From Azospirillum lipoferum (GTDB lineage: Bacteria; Pseudomonadota; Alphaproteobacteria; Azospirillales; Azospirillaceae): DNA of 64,000 nt. Positions within the stretch are counted from its first letter, which is position 1. Every line of letters starts with the position of its first letter. Below the pieces are notes generated by a model that was not told the DNA's origin, did no database searches, and worked only from the letters and a program-made list of their open reading frames with translations. Made by a program: the position numbers and the translations under genes. Positions 36,156 to 44,653 of this stretch are shown here, piece after piece. The stretch is from positions 62,001 to 126,000 of the forward strand of contig NZ_JALJXJ010000017.1 of the NCBI RefSeq assembly GCF_024170005.1, given 5' to 3'.

Positions 36156-37187
36156 TTATGGGTGGCCCGGCGCGTCCACCAGTACCACCCATGGCGTCAG
36201 GGTCCGTACCCGGATGGCCGGGAAGCTGGCCGTCAGCAGGCTGAGCGCCCGGTCGGTGTCGTCCAGCGGCAGGACGGCGGAGACCGTATAGGATTGCAGC
36301 GCGGCACGGTCGAAGTGGATGAGGCCCCGGCGGTAGCGGCTCAACCGCTCCAGCACGTCCGGCAGCGGCTCCCCCTGCACCACCAGCTGGCGGAAACGCC
36401 AGGCGCCCTCCACGCTGCGCACATCGACGGCGGTCACCGGCCCAGGCCCGGCGGCGGTCAGCCGCAAGCGCTGGCCGGCCTGGACGACCAGACGGTCCGG
36501 CAACGCCGGGATTTCGACGGAAACCTTGGATTCGACCACCGTCAGCACAGTGGCATCCTCTCCCCTGTCCGTCTCCCGGGACACCGAGAAGCGCGTGCCC
36601 AGCGCCCGCATCCGGCCTTGCGGCGTCTCCACCACGAACGGGCGGCTGGCATCGGGTGCCACGTCAACGAAAATCTCACCCCGCAGCAGTTCCACCGTGC
36701 GCCGGCTTTCGTCGAAACGCAGATCGACGGCACTGCCGCTGCCGAGCGTCAACCGGGTGTTGTCAGCCAACGTCCGGCTGGCCCATTCCCCGGTCCCCGT
36801 GTGCGCATCGGCGGTCAGGGCGGCCATCAGTTCGGCGGGAGGATAGGCCCGAACCGCCAGCCAGCCCGGCAGGCCGAGTGCCAGGACGATCGCAAGCGCC
36901 GCCACCGGACGGCGGGAGCGTGTGCGCCTGCCGCTGGCGAGCGCCGCGTTCAAGGCAGCGCGGGCCGGCCGGGTGGTGCCCCCGGCGCGCATGCGCTGCA
37001 GCTGCTCCACCAGATGTTCCATGCCGGCAGCGGCTTCGGCGTGGCGGCGATCTTCCTTCTGCCAGCGCTCGAAGCCGGCGCGTGCCTGTTCGCGCTCGGC
37101 CGCACTGTCCGCCGTCAGCGCAACCACCCACCGTGCCGCCTCTTCGGCAATGGCATCGTCGGTCGTGTTCCGGGTTTTCGCACTCAT
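36156..37187 (-). CDS. FecR-family sigma-factor regulator
   Basis: A 343-residue inner-membrane protein. Residues 1-90 are the cytoplasmic FecR N-terminal domain (EEAARWVVALTADSA, FERWQKEDRRHAEA). One helix follows at about 96-115. The periplasmic FecR domain holds TLADNTRLTLGSGSAVDLRF, LLRGEIFVDVA and FVVETPQGRMRALGTRF. The C-terminal STN-like part ends in YTVSAVLPLDDTDRALSLL. It passes the signal from the receptor to FecI. It lies 10 bp after fecI. Confidence 0.9.
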   Translation of the reverse strand: MSAKTRNTTDDAIAEEAARWVVALTADSAAEREQARAGFERWQKEDRRHAEAAAGMEHLVEQLQRMRAGGTTRPARAALNAALASGRRTRSRRPVAALAIVLALGLPGWLAVRAYPPAELMAALTADAHTGTGEWASRTLADNTRLTLGSGSAVDLRFDESRRTVELLRGEIFVDVAPDASRPFVVETPQGRMRALGTRFSVSRETDRGEDATVLTVVESKVSVEIPALPDRLVVQAGQRLRLTAAGPGPVTAVDVRSVEGAWRFRQLVVQGEPLPDVLERLSRYRRGLIHFDRAALQSYTVSAVLPLDDTDRALSLLTASFPAIRVRTLTPWVVLVDAPGHP

Positions 37188-37197
37188 GTCGGGCGCC

Positions 37198-37737
37198 TCA
37201 CAGATGGCTGTCGCGCACCCGGCAGCACTGCAACAGGCACTGCGCCAGATATTTCTGCACCATCCGCGTCGACACGCCGAGGTGACCGGCGATGGAGGCA
37301 TGGGTCTGGCCGTCCAGATAATGCATCAGGAAGGCCTCCCGCGCCTTGGCCGATACCGCCTGCAAGGCAGCACCGATCTGCTCGAGCGCCTGTACCGCGG
37401 CAAGCACATCCTCCGGCGACGGATGGCCGGCTATCGTCTCGGCAGCGAGCGCCAGCTCGGCCAGATAGGCCTGCTCGATCGTCTGGCGGCGCGCACGATC
37501 CAACAGCAGGCGCTTCGCCGTGGTGGTGAGGAAGGCACGGGGTTCGCGGATGCCCAGCAACGCGTCGCGTGAGGCCAGGATACGCAGGAATGTGTCCTGC
37601 GCCACATCGGCTGCGTTGTGCGTACATCCCAACTTGCGTCGTAACCAGTTGTGCAGCCAGCCATGATGCTCGCTGTAGAACAGTCCAAACTGAGCAGTCC
37701 CACAGGCGTCTTCGAGTACAGGTTGTTTGATGGACAT
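37198..37737 (-). CDS. FecI-family ECF sigma factor
   Basis: A 179-residue sigma factor. Region 2 covers about residues 20-85 (NWLRRKLG, AADVAQDTFLRIL, PRAFLTTTAKRLLLDRARRQ) and region 4 covers 110-170 (AREAFLMHYLDGQTHASIAG, VSTRMVQKYLAQC). It directs RNA polymerase to the receptor-operon promoter when the receptor is occupied. It is the first gene of the seven-gene iron operon, with a Fur box 42 bases upstream of its start. Confidence 0.92.
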   Translation of the reverse strand: MSIKQPVLEDACGTAQFGLFYSEHHGWLHNWLRRKLGCTHNAADVAQDTFLRILASRDALLGIREPRAFLTTTAKRLLLDRARRQTIEQAYLAELALAAETIAGHPSPEDVLAAVQALEQIGAALQAVSAKAREAFLMHYLDGQTHASIAGHLGVSTRMVQKYLAQCLLQCCRVRDSHL

Positions 37738-37778
37738 ATACTGACCCCCCGGCCCCTGGTCCGCCTGAACATAAATAT

Positions 37779-37797
37779 GAGAATGACAATCACTATC
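37779..37797. promoter_or_regulatory. Fur box before fecI
   Basis: GAGAATGACAATCACTATC matches the classical 19-bp Fur consensus GATAATGATAATCATTATC at 16 positions. It lies 42-60 bases upstream of the fecI start, where it would block the operon promoter when iron is sufficient. Confidence 0.8.
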
Positions 37798-37858
37798 ATA
37801 TTCGCTGCATACTATGGAAGTCGCCGTTTTGTGGCCTCCCGCTGACGGCGCCCTGCCT

Positions 37859-37992
37859 TGAGCGATCGACCGTGACGCCGTGCTCGGCCATCATCTGTTC
37901 GAGATCAAGGGTGCTGATGCCGTACCGGCGCTGCCAGCGTATCCCCCAGAGGATGACTCACCATTGAAATGGCGTCCCTTGGAGTCCGACAT
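37859..37992 (-). pseudogene. IS6-family transposase, N-terminal scrap
   Basis: The minus strand from an ATG at 37992 reads KGRHFNGES and, after a one-base shift, LWGIRWQRRYGISTLDLEQM and MAEHGVTVDRS. This is the conserved N terminus of IS6 (IS26-like) transposases. The rest is gone. It differs from the zinc-ribbon IS6 remnant at 12 kb. Confidence 0.7.
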
Positions 37993-38237
37993 GGCTGGGG
38001 CTCCCTCCGGCATCCAGCCCTTCGCCGCCTGCCGGCCAGTTTTGCAACAGAGCGCAATGCGCGTTATCGGATGCATTCCGCATCGCAGCAAGATTTCCAT
38101 TCCGAAATATGCGTACATATACGGGTGCAAATTCAAAAAGTTGCTCGCGTCGATCGAGCATGATAGTTTTCCTGACAGCACTTATTGCACCCTGAGACGG
38201 AAATCACTCCTCTCACTCACCCCTCTGCGCCGGGAAC

Positions 38238-39461
38238 ATGACGATCTTCATATCGATCGCCTCCTATCGCGACTCCGAGTTGATTCCGACGATCCGCGAC
38301 TGCATCGCGCAGGCACGCGATCCGGAGGCGCTGCGCTTCGGCATCTGCTGGCAGCATGGCGACGACGAGGAGCGACCGGCCGAGTTCGCTGATCCGCGCT
38401 TCCAGGTGATCGCCGTGCCCTGGCGCGACAGTGCCGGCGCCTGCTGGGCGCGGGCCGAGATCATGAAGTTGTGGAACGGCGAGGACTTCTTCCTGCAGAT
38501 CGATTCCCACCACCGCTTCGCCCGCCATTGGGACGCCATCCTGATGGAGCAGGCGCAGCGCTGCCAGACAGCGAAGCCGGTGCTGAGCACCTACGTGGCG
38601 GCCTACGACCCGTCCACCGGCACGCGCCAGCCCCCCGATCCGATGCAGATGGATCTCGACCATTTCACCGAGGATGGTATCGCGCTGTTCCGTCCGCGCG
38701 CCATCGACCCGGCCCGGCGGGGCAGCCGGCCGTTGCGTGCGCGCTTCGTCTCCGGGCATTTCCTGTTCGCGCCGGGGTCCTTCGTGCACGACGTGCCGTA
38801 CGACCCGTCGCTTTATTTCATCGGCGAGGAGATCACGCTGGCCGTGCGTGCCTTCACTCATGGCTACGACCTGTTCCACCCGTCGGCGCATGTGCTGTGG
38901 CACGAATATTCCCGGACCCACCGGCCAAAGCACTGGGGCGACCATGTGGCCGGGCAGACGGTGGGACAGCCCTGGAACGTCCGCGACAAGGCCAGCAGAG
39001 CCAAGGTTTCCCGGTTCCTGACCCAGCCGGTCTACGGGCCGTTCGGCTGCGGCACGGCTCGGTCGTTCGCCGACTACGAGGCTTACGCCGGGCTGGATTT
39101 CCGCAAGCGGACCGCGCTGCCGGCGGTCCGCCAGGGATCGGAGCCGGGAACGCCCGGCGCGTCCGACGACCCGAACGCGTTGCGGCGGTGGGATCTGCGC
39201 ATCACCCTCAGCCGGGCCGAGTTGCCATCGGCGGCGTTGGCCGATCCGTCATTCTGGTATGTCGGGTTCCACGACGAAAACGACGTGGAGATCCACCGGG
39301 CCGATGCGGCAGGGCCGGAACTGCGCATGCTGGTCGCCGGCGATGCGCCGGAGATCGTGATCGCGCGGCGCTTCCTGTCGGCGCAACGGCCGGCGCGCTG
39401 GACCGTCTGGCCGGTCAGCCGGTCTCGGGGATGGCTCGACAAGCTGGGCGGCGCGCCATGA
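38238..39461 (+). CDS. GlcNAc-transferase-like glycosyltransferase (GT60/PF11397 type)
   Basis: A 407-residue protein of the family that contains Skp1 hydroxyproline GlcNAc-transferase. Markers are IFISIASYRDSELIPTI at the start, the metal-binding DxH-like motif FLQIDSHHRF (86-94), a FVSGHFLFAPGSF segment near 170 and FIGEEITLAVRAFTHGYDLF near 195. The last 95 residues (from about 310) look like a beta-rich extra domain. It has no signal or membrane segment. It lies 114 bp upstream of the injection-system operon in the same direction, beyond an AT-rich gap, so it may be co-regulated. Glycosylation of an injection-system protein is an inference. Confidence 0.75.
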   Translation: MTIFISIASYRDSELIPTIRDCIAQARDPEALRFGICWQHGDDEERPAEFADPRFQVIAVPWRDSAGACWARAEIMKLWNGEDFFLQIDSHHRFARHWDAILMEQAQRCQTAKPVLSTYVAAYDPSTGTRQPPDPMQMDLDHFTEDGIALFRPRAIDPARRGSRPLRARFVSGHFLFAPGSFVHDVPYDPSLYFIGEEITLAVRAFTHGYDLFHPSAHVLWHEYSRTHRPKHWGDHVAGQTVGQPWNVRDKASRAKVSRFLTQPVYGPFGCGTARSFADYEAYAGLDFRKRTALPAVRQGSEPGTPGASDDPNALRRWDLRITLSRAELPSAALADPSFWYVGFHDENDVEIHRADAAGPELRMLVAGDAPEIVIARRFLSAQRPARWTVWPVSRSRGWLDKLGGAP

Positions 39462-39532
39462 TCTCCACCATGGAAAAATTCGCACATGACGCCTGGGCCC
39501 CGGATCCCTTATCCATATTTTTGCTCTCTGTT

Positions 39533-39562
39533 TTGAATATGTTTTTCTCTCACATTTAAATT
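39533..39562 (+). promoter_or_regulatory. Possible promoter of the injection-system operon
   Basis: The gap before the first eCIS gene is markedly AT-rich for this genome. TTGAAT (39533-39538) and TAAATT (39557-39562) are 18 bases apart and could be -35 and -10 boxes. This is a weak call made on composition and spacing. Confidence 0.3.
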
Positions 39563-39575
39563 TTATAGGCTAACC

Positions 39576-40184
39576 ATGGACATAATATTAAAAACGCTTA
39601 CGGTTATTCAGAGTCTTTCCAACGAATACCTCCAGAATATTGATCGCCGCGGCGATGATTGGATCACGCTGACCAGTATTGTCGGCCATGACGGCAGCGT
39701 CAACGATGCCGCCAAGGATAAGATCGTGATGACCGTCTACAACATCACCAAGGAGAACGTGGTCAGCAGCTACGCGCCGGCAAAGCCGGGTCCGGATTCC
39801 TTCGCCATCGTTCAGCCGCCCATCTTCATCGACATCCACCTGATGTTCATGGCGAACTTCGCGGCGCAGACCTATCTGGACGGGCTTGGCGCCATCTCCC
39901 GGCTGATCTCCTATTTCCAGCAGACCCCCTGGTTCAACCAGTCGAACGCGCCGGAGTTGGGGGCGGACATCGACAAGATCACCATGGAACTCGAAAGCCT
40001 GGGACCGGTCGAGGTCAACTACGTCATGGGCATGTTGGGCACGAAGTATCTGCCCGCCGCCTTCTACAAGCTGCGCATGCTGCCCTTCGCCGCGCCCGCC
40101 ATGCAGAGCCGCACCTATCCCGCCCGGGGCGGCTCCATCAGCGAAACGCCCCAACCGGCGCCCCAACCGGCGCAGTGGCCATGA
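39576..40184 (+). CDS. eCIS DUF4255 protein, Afp16/Pvc16-like tail terminator
   Basis: A 202-residue cytoplasmic protein with the DUF4255 (Pvc16 N-terminal) layout: an N-terminal helix, VVSSYAPAKPG and PPIFIDIHLMFMANF strands, then YLDGLGAISRLISYFQQTP, and the ELESLGPVEVNYVMGMLGTKYLPAAFYKLRML segment that closes the domain. In Afp and PVC particles this protein caps the sheath-tube end. Unlike Afp/PVC, where it is last, it opens the operon. It overlaps the next gene by four bases. Confidence 0.85.
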   Translation: MDIILKTLTVIQSLSNEYLQNIDRRGDDWITLTSIVGHDGSVNDAAKDKIVMTVYNITKENVVSSYAPAKPGPDSFAIVQPPIFIDIHLMFMANFAAQTYLDGLGAISRLISYFQQTPWFNQSNAPELGADIDKITMELESLGPVEVNYVMGMLGTKYLPAAFYKLRMLPFAAPAMQSRTYPARGGSISETPQPAPQPAQWP

Positions 40185-41485
40185 GCGCGGCAGCCGGCTC
40201 CGGCGCGGTCAAATCCTTCCGTTACGCGCCGGGAACCCGCCGGAGCGTGTTCGAGAGGCTTTTCAGCGTCGTGGTGACTCACACCTACTACACGCAGAAT
40301 GCCGGGCTGTGCCGCGACCTGCGCTTCGCGCCGGACTCCGCCTCGGCTTCGCTGATGGCTTCGCTGGGCATGCTGTTCAAGGAGGAGGACGCGGGGTTCA
40401 GCGTCCTCATCCAGCCCTACGCCGTCGAGGGTCTGGTCCAATATCTGCGTCGCCAGGCCCGCAGCGGACTTGGGCCTCCCGAATATTGGACCCGCCTGAC
40501 CTTTCTGATGACCATGGTCAATCCGCAGTTCATCGGCATCACTGCCGTGCCCGTCTCCACCAAGCCGACCGAGGTCAACTTCTATGCCAACAACATGACG
40601 GCGCACGGCAGCGGCGACAGCGTCGTCCTGCCACCCCGCCGGTACATGAACGGCGCCACGCTGGTTCCGGTGACGGGATCCCAGATGACGGTGCCGGTGA
40701 CGCCGGACACCGCATATGTCACGCTGGCCGACCTTTCCGGGGCGGTGGTCCATCGCTTTCCGATCACTCCCAGCGACAAGGCGACCAACCCCACGCGGGT
40801 CACCATCGACCTCGGCCAGTGCACCTACGGCTACTATACGGTCTCGCTCGAGGGGGCCGACGGGCAGGCCATCGACGATCACCTGTACCCGCGCCAAACG
40901 CTCTATGTGCCGCCGCGCCCGGTGACGATGGGCGCACTGGAGATCCTGTTCACCCGGCCGACACCAAACAGCCGCGGCGTCTACCCGCTGCGGCGACCGT
41001 CCCATGTCCGGCAGGCAGGCACGCCGGGAAACGGCCTGACCTATCGGCTGCCCTTCGACGCACGGTCGACCTATTGGCAGTACTATGTGGTGGCGCAGGA
41101 TGCGGGCGGGACCCTGGAAGATCTCAACATCACCGGGACGGGAACCAGCTTCCGCCAGCAGCCCCATCCAGTGCGCCTCCCCGACGGCGCGTCGGCGATC
41201 CTCTTCGAGTCGCAGGATGCCCTGCCCCTGCGCCAGAAGTCGCCGGAACGGTTCCGCCTGACCGGACGCCGGCGCGATACCAGCGGCCAGGAGAACGATC
41301 TGCTGATCTCCCGTCTGCCGGTCGCGCCCGCCTCCCCGGTATGGCCGGCGCCGCAGCACTCCGATGCCGGCGGCCCTCCCGCCGGCAGGAAAGGAAAAAC
41401 CGGCACCCGCAGTCTTTCCAGCACCGACGGCCAGAACAGCGGCCAGGACAGCACCGGCACGTCGGAAATCTTCGTCTACGTCTGA
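40181..41485 (+). CDS. eCIS-associated protein of unknown function
   Basis: A 434-residue protein I cannot place in a family. Residues 1-130 look like a compact domain (SVFERLFSVVVTHTYYTQNA, LIQPYAVEGLVQYLRRQAR). Residues 130-340 are rich in beta strands with repeated VTIDLG-, VTMGAL- and TYGYYTVS-type turns. The last 60 are polar, low-complexity S/T/G/K sequence ending EIFVYV. It has no signal peptide. It overlaps the DUF4255 gene (ATGA) and precedes the sheath, so it is probably structural: a cap partner, a sheath accessory or a fibre. Fibre is attractive because no Pvc13-like fibre is otherwise seen. Confidence 0.55.
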   Translation: MSAAAGSGAVKSFRYAPGTRRSVFERLFSVVVTHTYYTQNAGLCRDLRFAPDSASASLMASLGMLFKEEDAGFSVLIQPYAVEGLVQYLRRQARSGLGPPEYWTRLTFLMTMVNPQFIGITAVPVSTKPTEVNFYANNMTAHGSGDSVVLPPRRYMNGATLVPVTGSQMTVPVTPDTAYVTLADLSGAVVHRFPITPSDKATNPTRVTIDLGQCTYGYYTVSLEGADGQAIDDHLYPRQTLYVPPRPVTMGALEILFTRPTPNSRGVYPLRRPSHVRQAGTPGNGLTYRLPFDARSTYWQYYVVAQDAGGTLEDLNITGTGTSFRQQPHPVRLPDGASAILFESQDALPLRQKSPERFRLTGRRRDTSGQENDLLISRLPVAPASPVWPAPQHSDAGGPPAGRKGKTGTRSLSSTDGQNSGQDSTGTSEIFVYV

Positions 41486-41540
41486 ACCTGCGGCCTCGGC
41501 CGCTCACGCACCGGCTCCAGCGCGGAAGGAACAAGGCACC

Positions 41541-43415
41541 ATGGCAGCCAACACCCTGCAGAAGAACCGTAAGACACCCGGCGTCTACGTGACGGAATTC
41601 TCAGCCTTCCCGCCGAGCGTCGTCGGCGTGGAAACAGCGGTGCCGATCTTCATCGGCTACACCGAAACGGCGATGGATCCGTCGAGCAAGAAGCAGGTCT
41701 ACCTGCAGGCGATCCAGCTCAACTCCATGGCCGACTATTACAGCTACTTCGGCAAGGGCTACGACACGCAGTATGTCGTCAGCGACCTGACGCCTCCGCC
41801 GACGCCCACCCCGTCGCCCTCGCCCACCCCGACGACCACCCCGGCGACCACCACGCCGGCGCCGGTACTGCCCGCTTATGATTTCGAAGCGTCGATGTCG
41901 TACGGATCGAGCGTCGACGACCAGACCATCATGACCGGCCAATATCTGGTCGGCACCACATCGGTCGGCGGCACCATCGTTCCCCGCTTCAACCTTTATC
42001 TATCGATGCAGCTGTTCTTCGCCAACGGCGGCGGCTCATGCTTCGTCATTTCGGTGAACAACTACTGGGGCAAGCAGAGCGTCGATCCGACGCCGGATGC
42101 GACGGCCACCACTGTCTCGGCGGCGGACCTGATGGCCGGCCTCACCGTCGCCAACGACACCCGGGGCGCGACGATGCTGGTCATTCCCGACGCCTGCCTG
42201 CTGTCGACCACCGATTACAGCTCCATCGCCGTCGCGATGATGAAGCAGGCCAGCGAGTTGCAGGACCGCGTCGCCATCCTCGATCTGCCGGGCGCGCTGG
42301 ATCCGGCGACCTGGAGCAAGACGGCCATGAAGGCGCAGGCCGACGCCTTCTACGACGCCATCGCCCCGGCGCAGCCCTACTTCAGCTATGGCGCGGCTTA
42401 TGGTCCGGCGGTGGAATCGTCGGTGCTTGGCACCGGCGATGTCGACTATACGAACCTGCAGGGCTCCGACAGCAGCACGCTGGCGATGAACAACCTGCTG
42501 ACCACGCAGGCGCAGAGCCTCTACGCCACCAAGAATCCCGATGGCACCTACACGGCGACCGACACCTTCAACAAGGTCACCATGCGGATCGCTGCGGCCT
42601 TCCCGGTTGCCGCGGTGCCGACCCCGACGCCGAGCGCGAGCACGAGCGAAAGCTCGCCGCCACCGACCTCGGGCGGTTCGCCGCGCACCGGGGTCTCGGG
42701 CGGCCTGCTGGTGTCGCTGCCCGATTCCACCGTGCCGACCCCGACCACCCCGGACGGCATCTCGTCGCTCGAACAATATCTGCTCAACGCCACGCCACTC
42801 CTCGGCCAGGTGCTGGAGATCCTGGTCGGCAAGCTGAACGTGGCGCCGGCCAGCGGGATCATGGCCGGGATCTGGACACAGAACGACGCCAATCGCGGCG
42901 TGTGGAACGCCCCGGCCAACCTCTCGCTGAACGAGGTCATCGCCCCGAAGGTGCTGCTGACCGACGCCGATCAGGGCGATTACAACGTGCCGCTCAACGG
43001 CAACGCCATCGACATCCTGCGCGCCATGGTCAACCGCGGCACCGTGGTGTGGGGCGCGCGCACGCTGGACGGCAACAGCCTGGACTACCGCTACATCCAG
43101 GTGCGACGCACGCTGATCTACATCGAGCAGTCGATCAAGAACACGCTGGCCGGGTTCGTCTTCGCCGCCAACGATGCCGGCACCTGGGCGACGGTGACCG
43201 CCAGCATCTCCAATTTCCTGACGCAGTTCTGGCAGGCCGGCGGTCTGATGGGCGCCAAGGCGAGCGAAGCATTCACCGTCCAGTGCGGCGTCCCGACCAC
43301 CATGACCGGCCTGGACGTGCTCAACGGCTACATGATCGTCAACGTGACCGTGCAGCTCATCCATCCGGCCGAGTTCATCGAGCTGACCTTCACCCAGACC
43401 ATGCAGGGCGTGTGA
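41541..43415 (+). CDS. eCIS contractile sheath protein
   Basis: A 624-residue sheath of the gp18/Pvc2 type. The N terminus KTPGVYVTEFSAFPPSVVGV is the classic sheath start; the C-terminal 150 residues (YIQVRRTLIYIEQSIKNTL, then QCGVPTTMTGLDVLNGYMIV and QLIHPAEFIELTF) form the conserved core. Two low-complexity inserts rich in Pro, Thr and Ser (residues 84-111 and 359-406) interrupt the fold and make it longer than typical sheaths. The frame is open 59 codons upstream, but the ATG at 41541 follows GGAAGGAACAAGG and starts the conserved part. Only one sheath gene is present, whereas PVC has three. Confidence 0.93.
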   Translation: MAANTLQKNRKTPGVYVTEFSAFPPSVVGVETAVPIFIGYTETAMDPSSKKQVYLQAIQLNSMADYYSYFGKGYDTQYVVSDLTPPPTPTPSPSPTPTTTPATTTPAPVLPAYDFEASMSYGSSVDDQTIMTGQYLVGTTSVGGTIVPRFNLYLSMQLFFANGGGSCFVISVNNYWGKQSVDPTPDATATTVSAADLMAGLTVANDTRGATMLVIPDACLLSTTDYSSIAVAMMKQASELQDRVAILDLPGALDPATWSKTAMKAQADAFYDAIAPAQPYFSYGAAYGPAVESSVLGTGDVDYTNLQGSDSSTLAMNNLLTTQAQSLYATKNPDGTYTATDTFNKVTMRIAAAFPVAAVPTPTPSASTSESSPPPTSGGSPRTGVSGGLLVSLPDSTVPTPTTPDGISSLEQYLLNATPLLGQVLEILVGKLNVAPASGIMAGIWTQNDANRGVWNAPANLSLNEVIAPKVLLTDADQGDYNVPLNGNAIDILRAMVNRGTVVWGARTLDGNSLDYRYIQVRRTLIYIEQSIKNTLAGFVFAANDAGTWATVTASISNFLTQFWQAGGLMGAKASEAFTVQCGVPTTMTGLDVLNGYMIVNVTVQLIHPAEFIELTFTQTMQGV

Positions 43416-43453
43416 TCGCCGCGACAGCAGGCTTATTGATTTAGGAGGGGACC

Positions 43454-43906
43454 ATGGCAGGCGAAACGCAGAACTCCACTTGGCCGTTGCCAAAATTCTA
43501 CTTCTCGGTCACCGGCCTGCCCGGCGGCCCGGTCAGCTTCCAGGAGGTGACCGGACTGGAGACCGAGGTGACTCCGATCGAGTACCGGCACGGCGACAGC
43601 CCCAGCTTCTACCCGATCAAGATGCCCGGCCTCGGCAAGGTCGGCAACGTGACCATGCGCAAGGGCATCTTCGTCAATGACGCGGCGCTGTGGAACTGGT
43701 TCAACCAGATCAAGATGAACACCATCGCCCGCGTCACCGTGGTGGTGAACCTGCTCGACGAGACGGGCGCGCCGAAGATGGTGTGGACGCTCAACAACGC
43801 CTTCCCGATCAAGGTCACCGGCACCGACCTCAAGTCGGAGGGCAACGAGGTGGCGGTGGAGAGCGTGGACATCGCCTTTGAAACCATGACCATCTCGGCT
43901 CCGTGA
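43454..43906 (+). CDS. eCIS inner-tube protein 1 (Pvc1/gp19 type)
   Basis: A 150-residue tube protein: LPKFYFSVTGLPGGPVSFQE at the start, GLETEVTPIEYRHGD, PGLGKVGNVTMRKGIF, and a C-terminal GNEVAVESVDIAFETM strand. This is the gp19/Hcp-like beta-barrel that stacks in rings within the sheath. It has AGGAGGGG ahead of its start, the strongest ribosome site in the operon, in keeping with a high-copy subunit. Confidence 0.93.
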   Translation: MAGETQNSTWPLPKFYFSVTGLPGGPVSFQEVTGLETEVTPIEYRHGDSPSFYPIKMPGLGKVGNVTMRKGIFVNDAALWNWFNQIKMNTIARVTVVVNLLDETGAPKMVWTLNNAFPIKVTGTDLKSEGNEVAVESVDIAFETMTISAP

Positions 43907-44436
43907 TGGTCGCTGGGGTCTATTACCCGCCGCCGGGATTCTGTTTCAGCGTCGCGGTGGCGGGGTCGGGCTCATCCCTGCAGTCGTCGAGTGCCGTCGA
44001 TGGCAGCTTCCAGGAGGTTTCCGGCCTGGACGCCACCATCGAGACCGAGACGGTGGTCGAAGGCGGCGAGAACCGCTACGTCCACAAGCTGCCGGGCGCG
44101 ACCCGCTACCCCAATCTGGTGCTGCGTCGCGGATACGTGACGCAGCCCTCCTTCCTGTCCGAATGGGCGGCGCAGACGGTCGGCTCGACGCTGAACCTGC
44201 CGATCCTGACGCAAACGCTGGTGGTGACGCTGCTGGGCGCCGACCGCGCTCCACTGGTCGCCTGGAACGTGGTGCAGGCCTGGCCGGTGCGCTGGGTGAC
44301 CGGCCCGTTCGATTCGCTGAAGAACGAATATCTGACCGAGGTGCTCGAATTTTCCTACGCCTATGTCACGCGCATGCCGCTGAACGAAGCCACCAGCATG
44401 GTCGGGCCGGTTTCCACCCTGATCGGCGGCGCATGA
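43906..44436 (+). CDS. eCIS inner-tube protein 2 (Pvc5-like tube initiator)
   Basis: A 176-residue paralogue of the preceding tube protein. It shares GSFQEVSGLDATIETETVVEG, the YPNLVLRRGYV turn and the LTEVLEFSYAYV C-terminal strand, but has longer loops. In Afp/PVC the second tube protein forms the first ring on the baseplate. The start overlaps the stop of the first tube gene by one base (TGATG). Confidence 0.88.
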   Translation: MVAGVYYPPPGFCFSVAVAGSGSSLQSSSAVDGSFQEVSGLDATIETETVVEGGENRYVHKLPGATRYPNLVLRRGYVTQPSFLSEWAAQTVGSTLNLPILTQTLVVTLLGADRAPLVAWNVVQAWPVRWVTGPFDSLKNEYLTEVLEFSYAYVTRMPLNEATSMVGPVSTLIGGA

Positions 44437-44472
44437 GCGCGGCGCAAGCGACCCAGCTGGAGGAATGCACAC

Positions 44473-44652
44473 ATGCCCCTTGAGATCAGCGAAATCGGCG
44501 TCCGCATCGTCGTGCAGGACGCGTCCGGCGGTGTCAGCGGCACCGGCGCCAGGCCGGAGCCGGGCGCGCTCGATCCGGCGCACAAGGCGGAGATCGTCGA
44601 GCTGTGCGTGCGGGAGGTGCTGCGCACCTTGCAGATGAACGAGGCGCGCTGA
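44473..44652 (+). CDS. eCIS small protein, DUF5908 type
   Basis: A 59-residue protein starting MPLEISEIGVRIVVQDASGG and ending in a helix (KAEIVELCVREVLRTLQMNE). GGAGGAATGCACAC precedes the start, and the next gene begins two bases after its stop. DUF5908 mini-proteins sit at this position, between tube and LysM genes, in many injection-system loci. Its job is unknown; Afp6/Pvc6 occupies the equivalent place. Confidence 0.75.
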   Translation: MPLEISEIGVRIVVQDASGGVSGTGARPEPGALDPAHKAEIVELCVREVLRTLQMNEAR

Positions 44653-44653
44653 C

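Noticed and set aside
41790..41880. Short tandem repeats as a possible CRISPR array
   Set aside because: The repeats are in-frame codons for Pro, Thr and Ser in the sheath gene, with no uniform repeat-spacer pattern and no cas genes.
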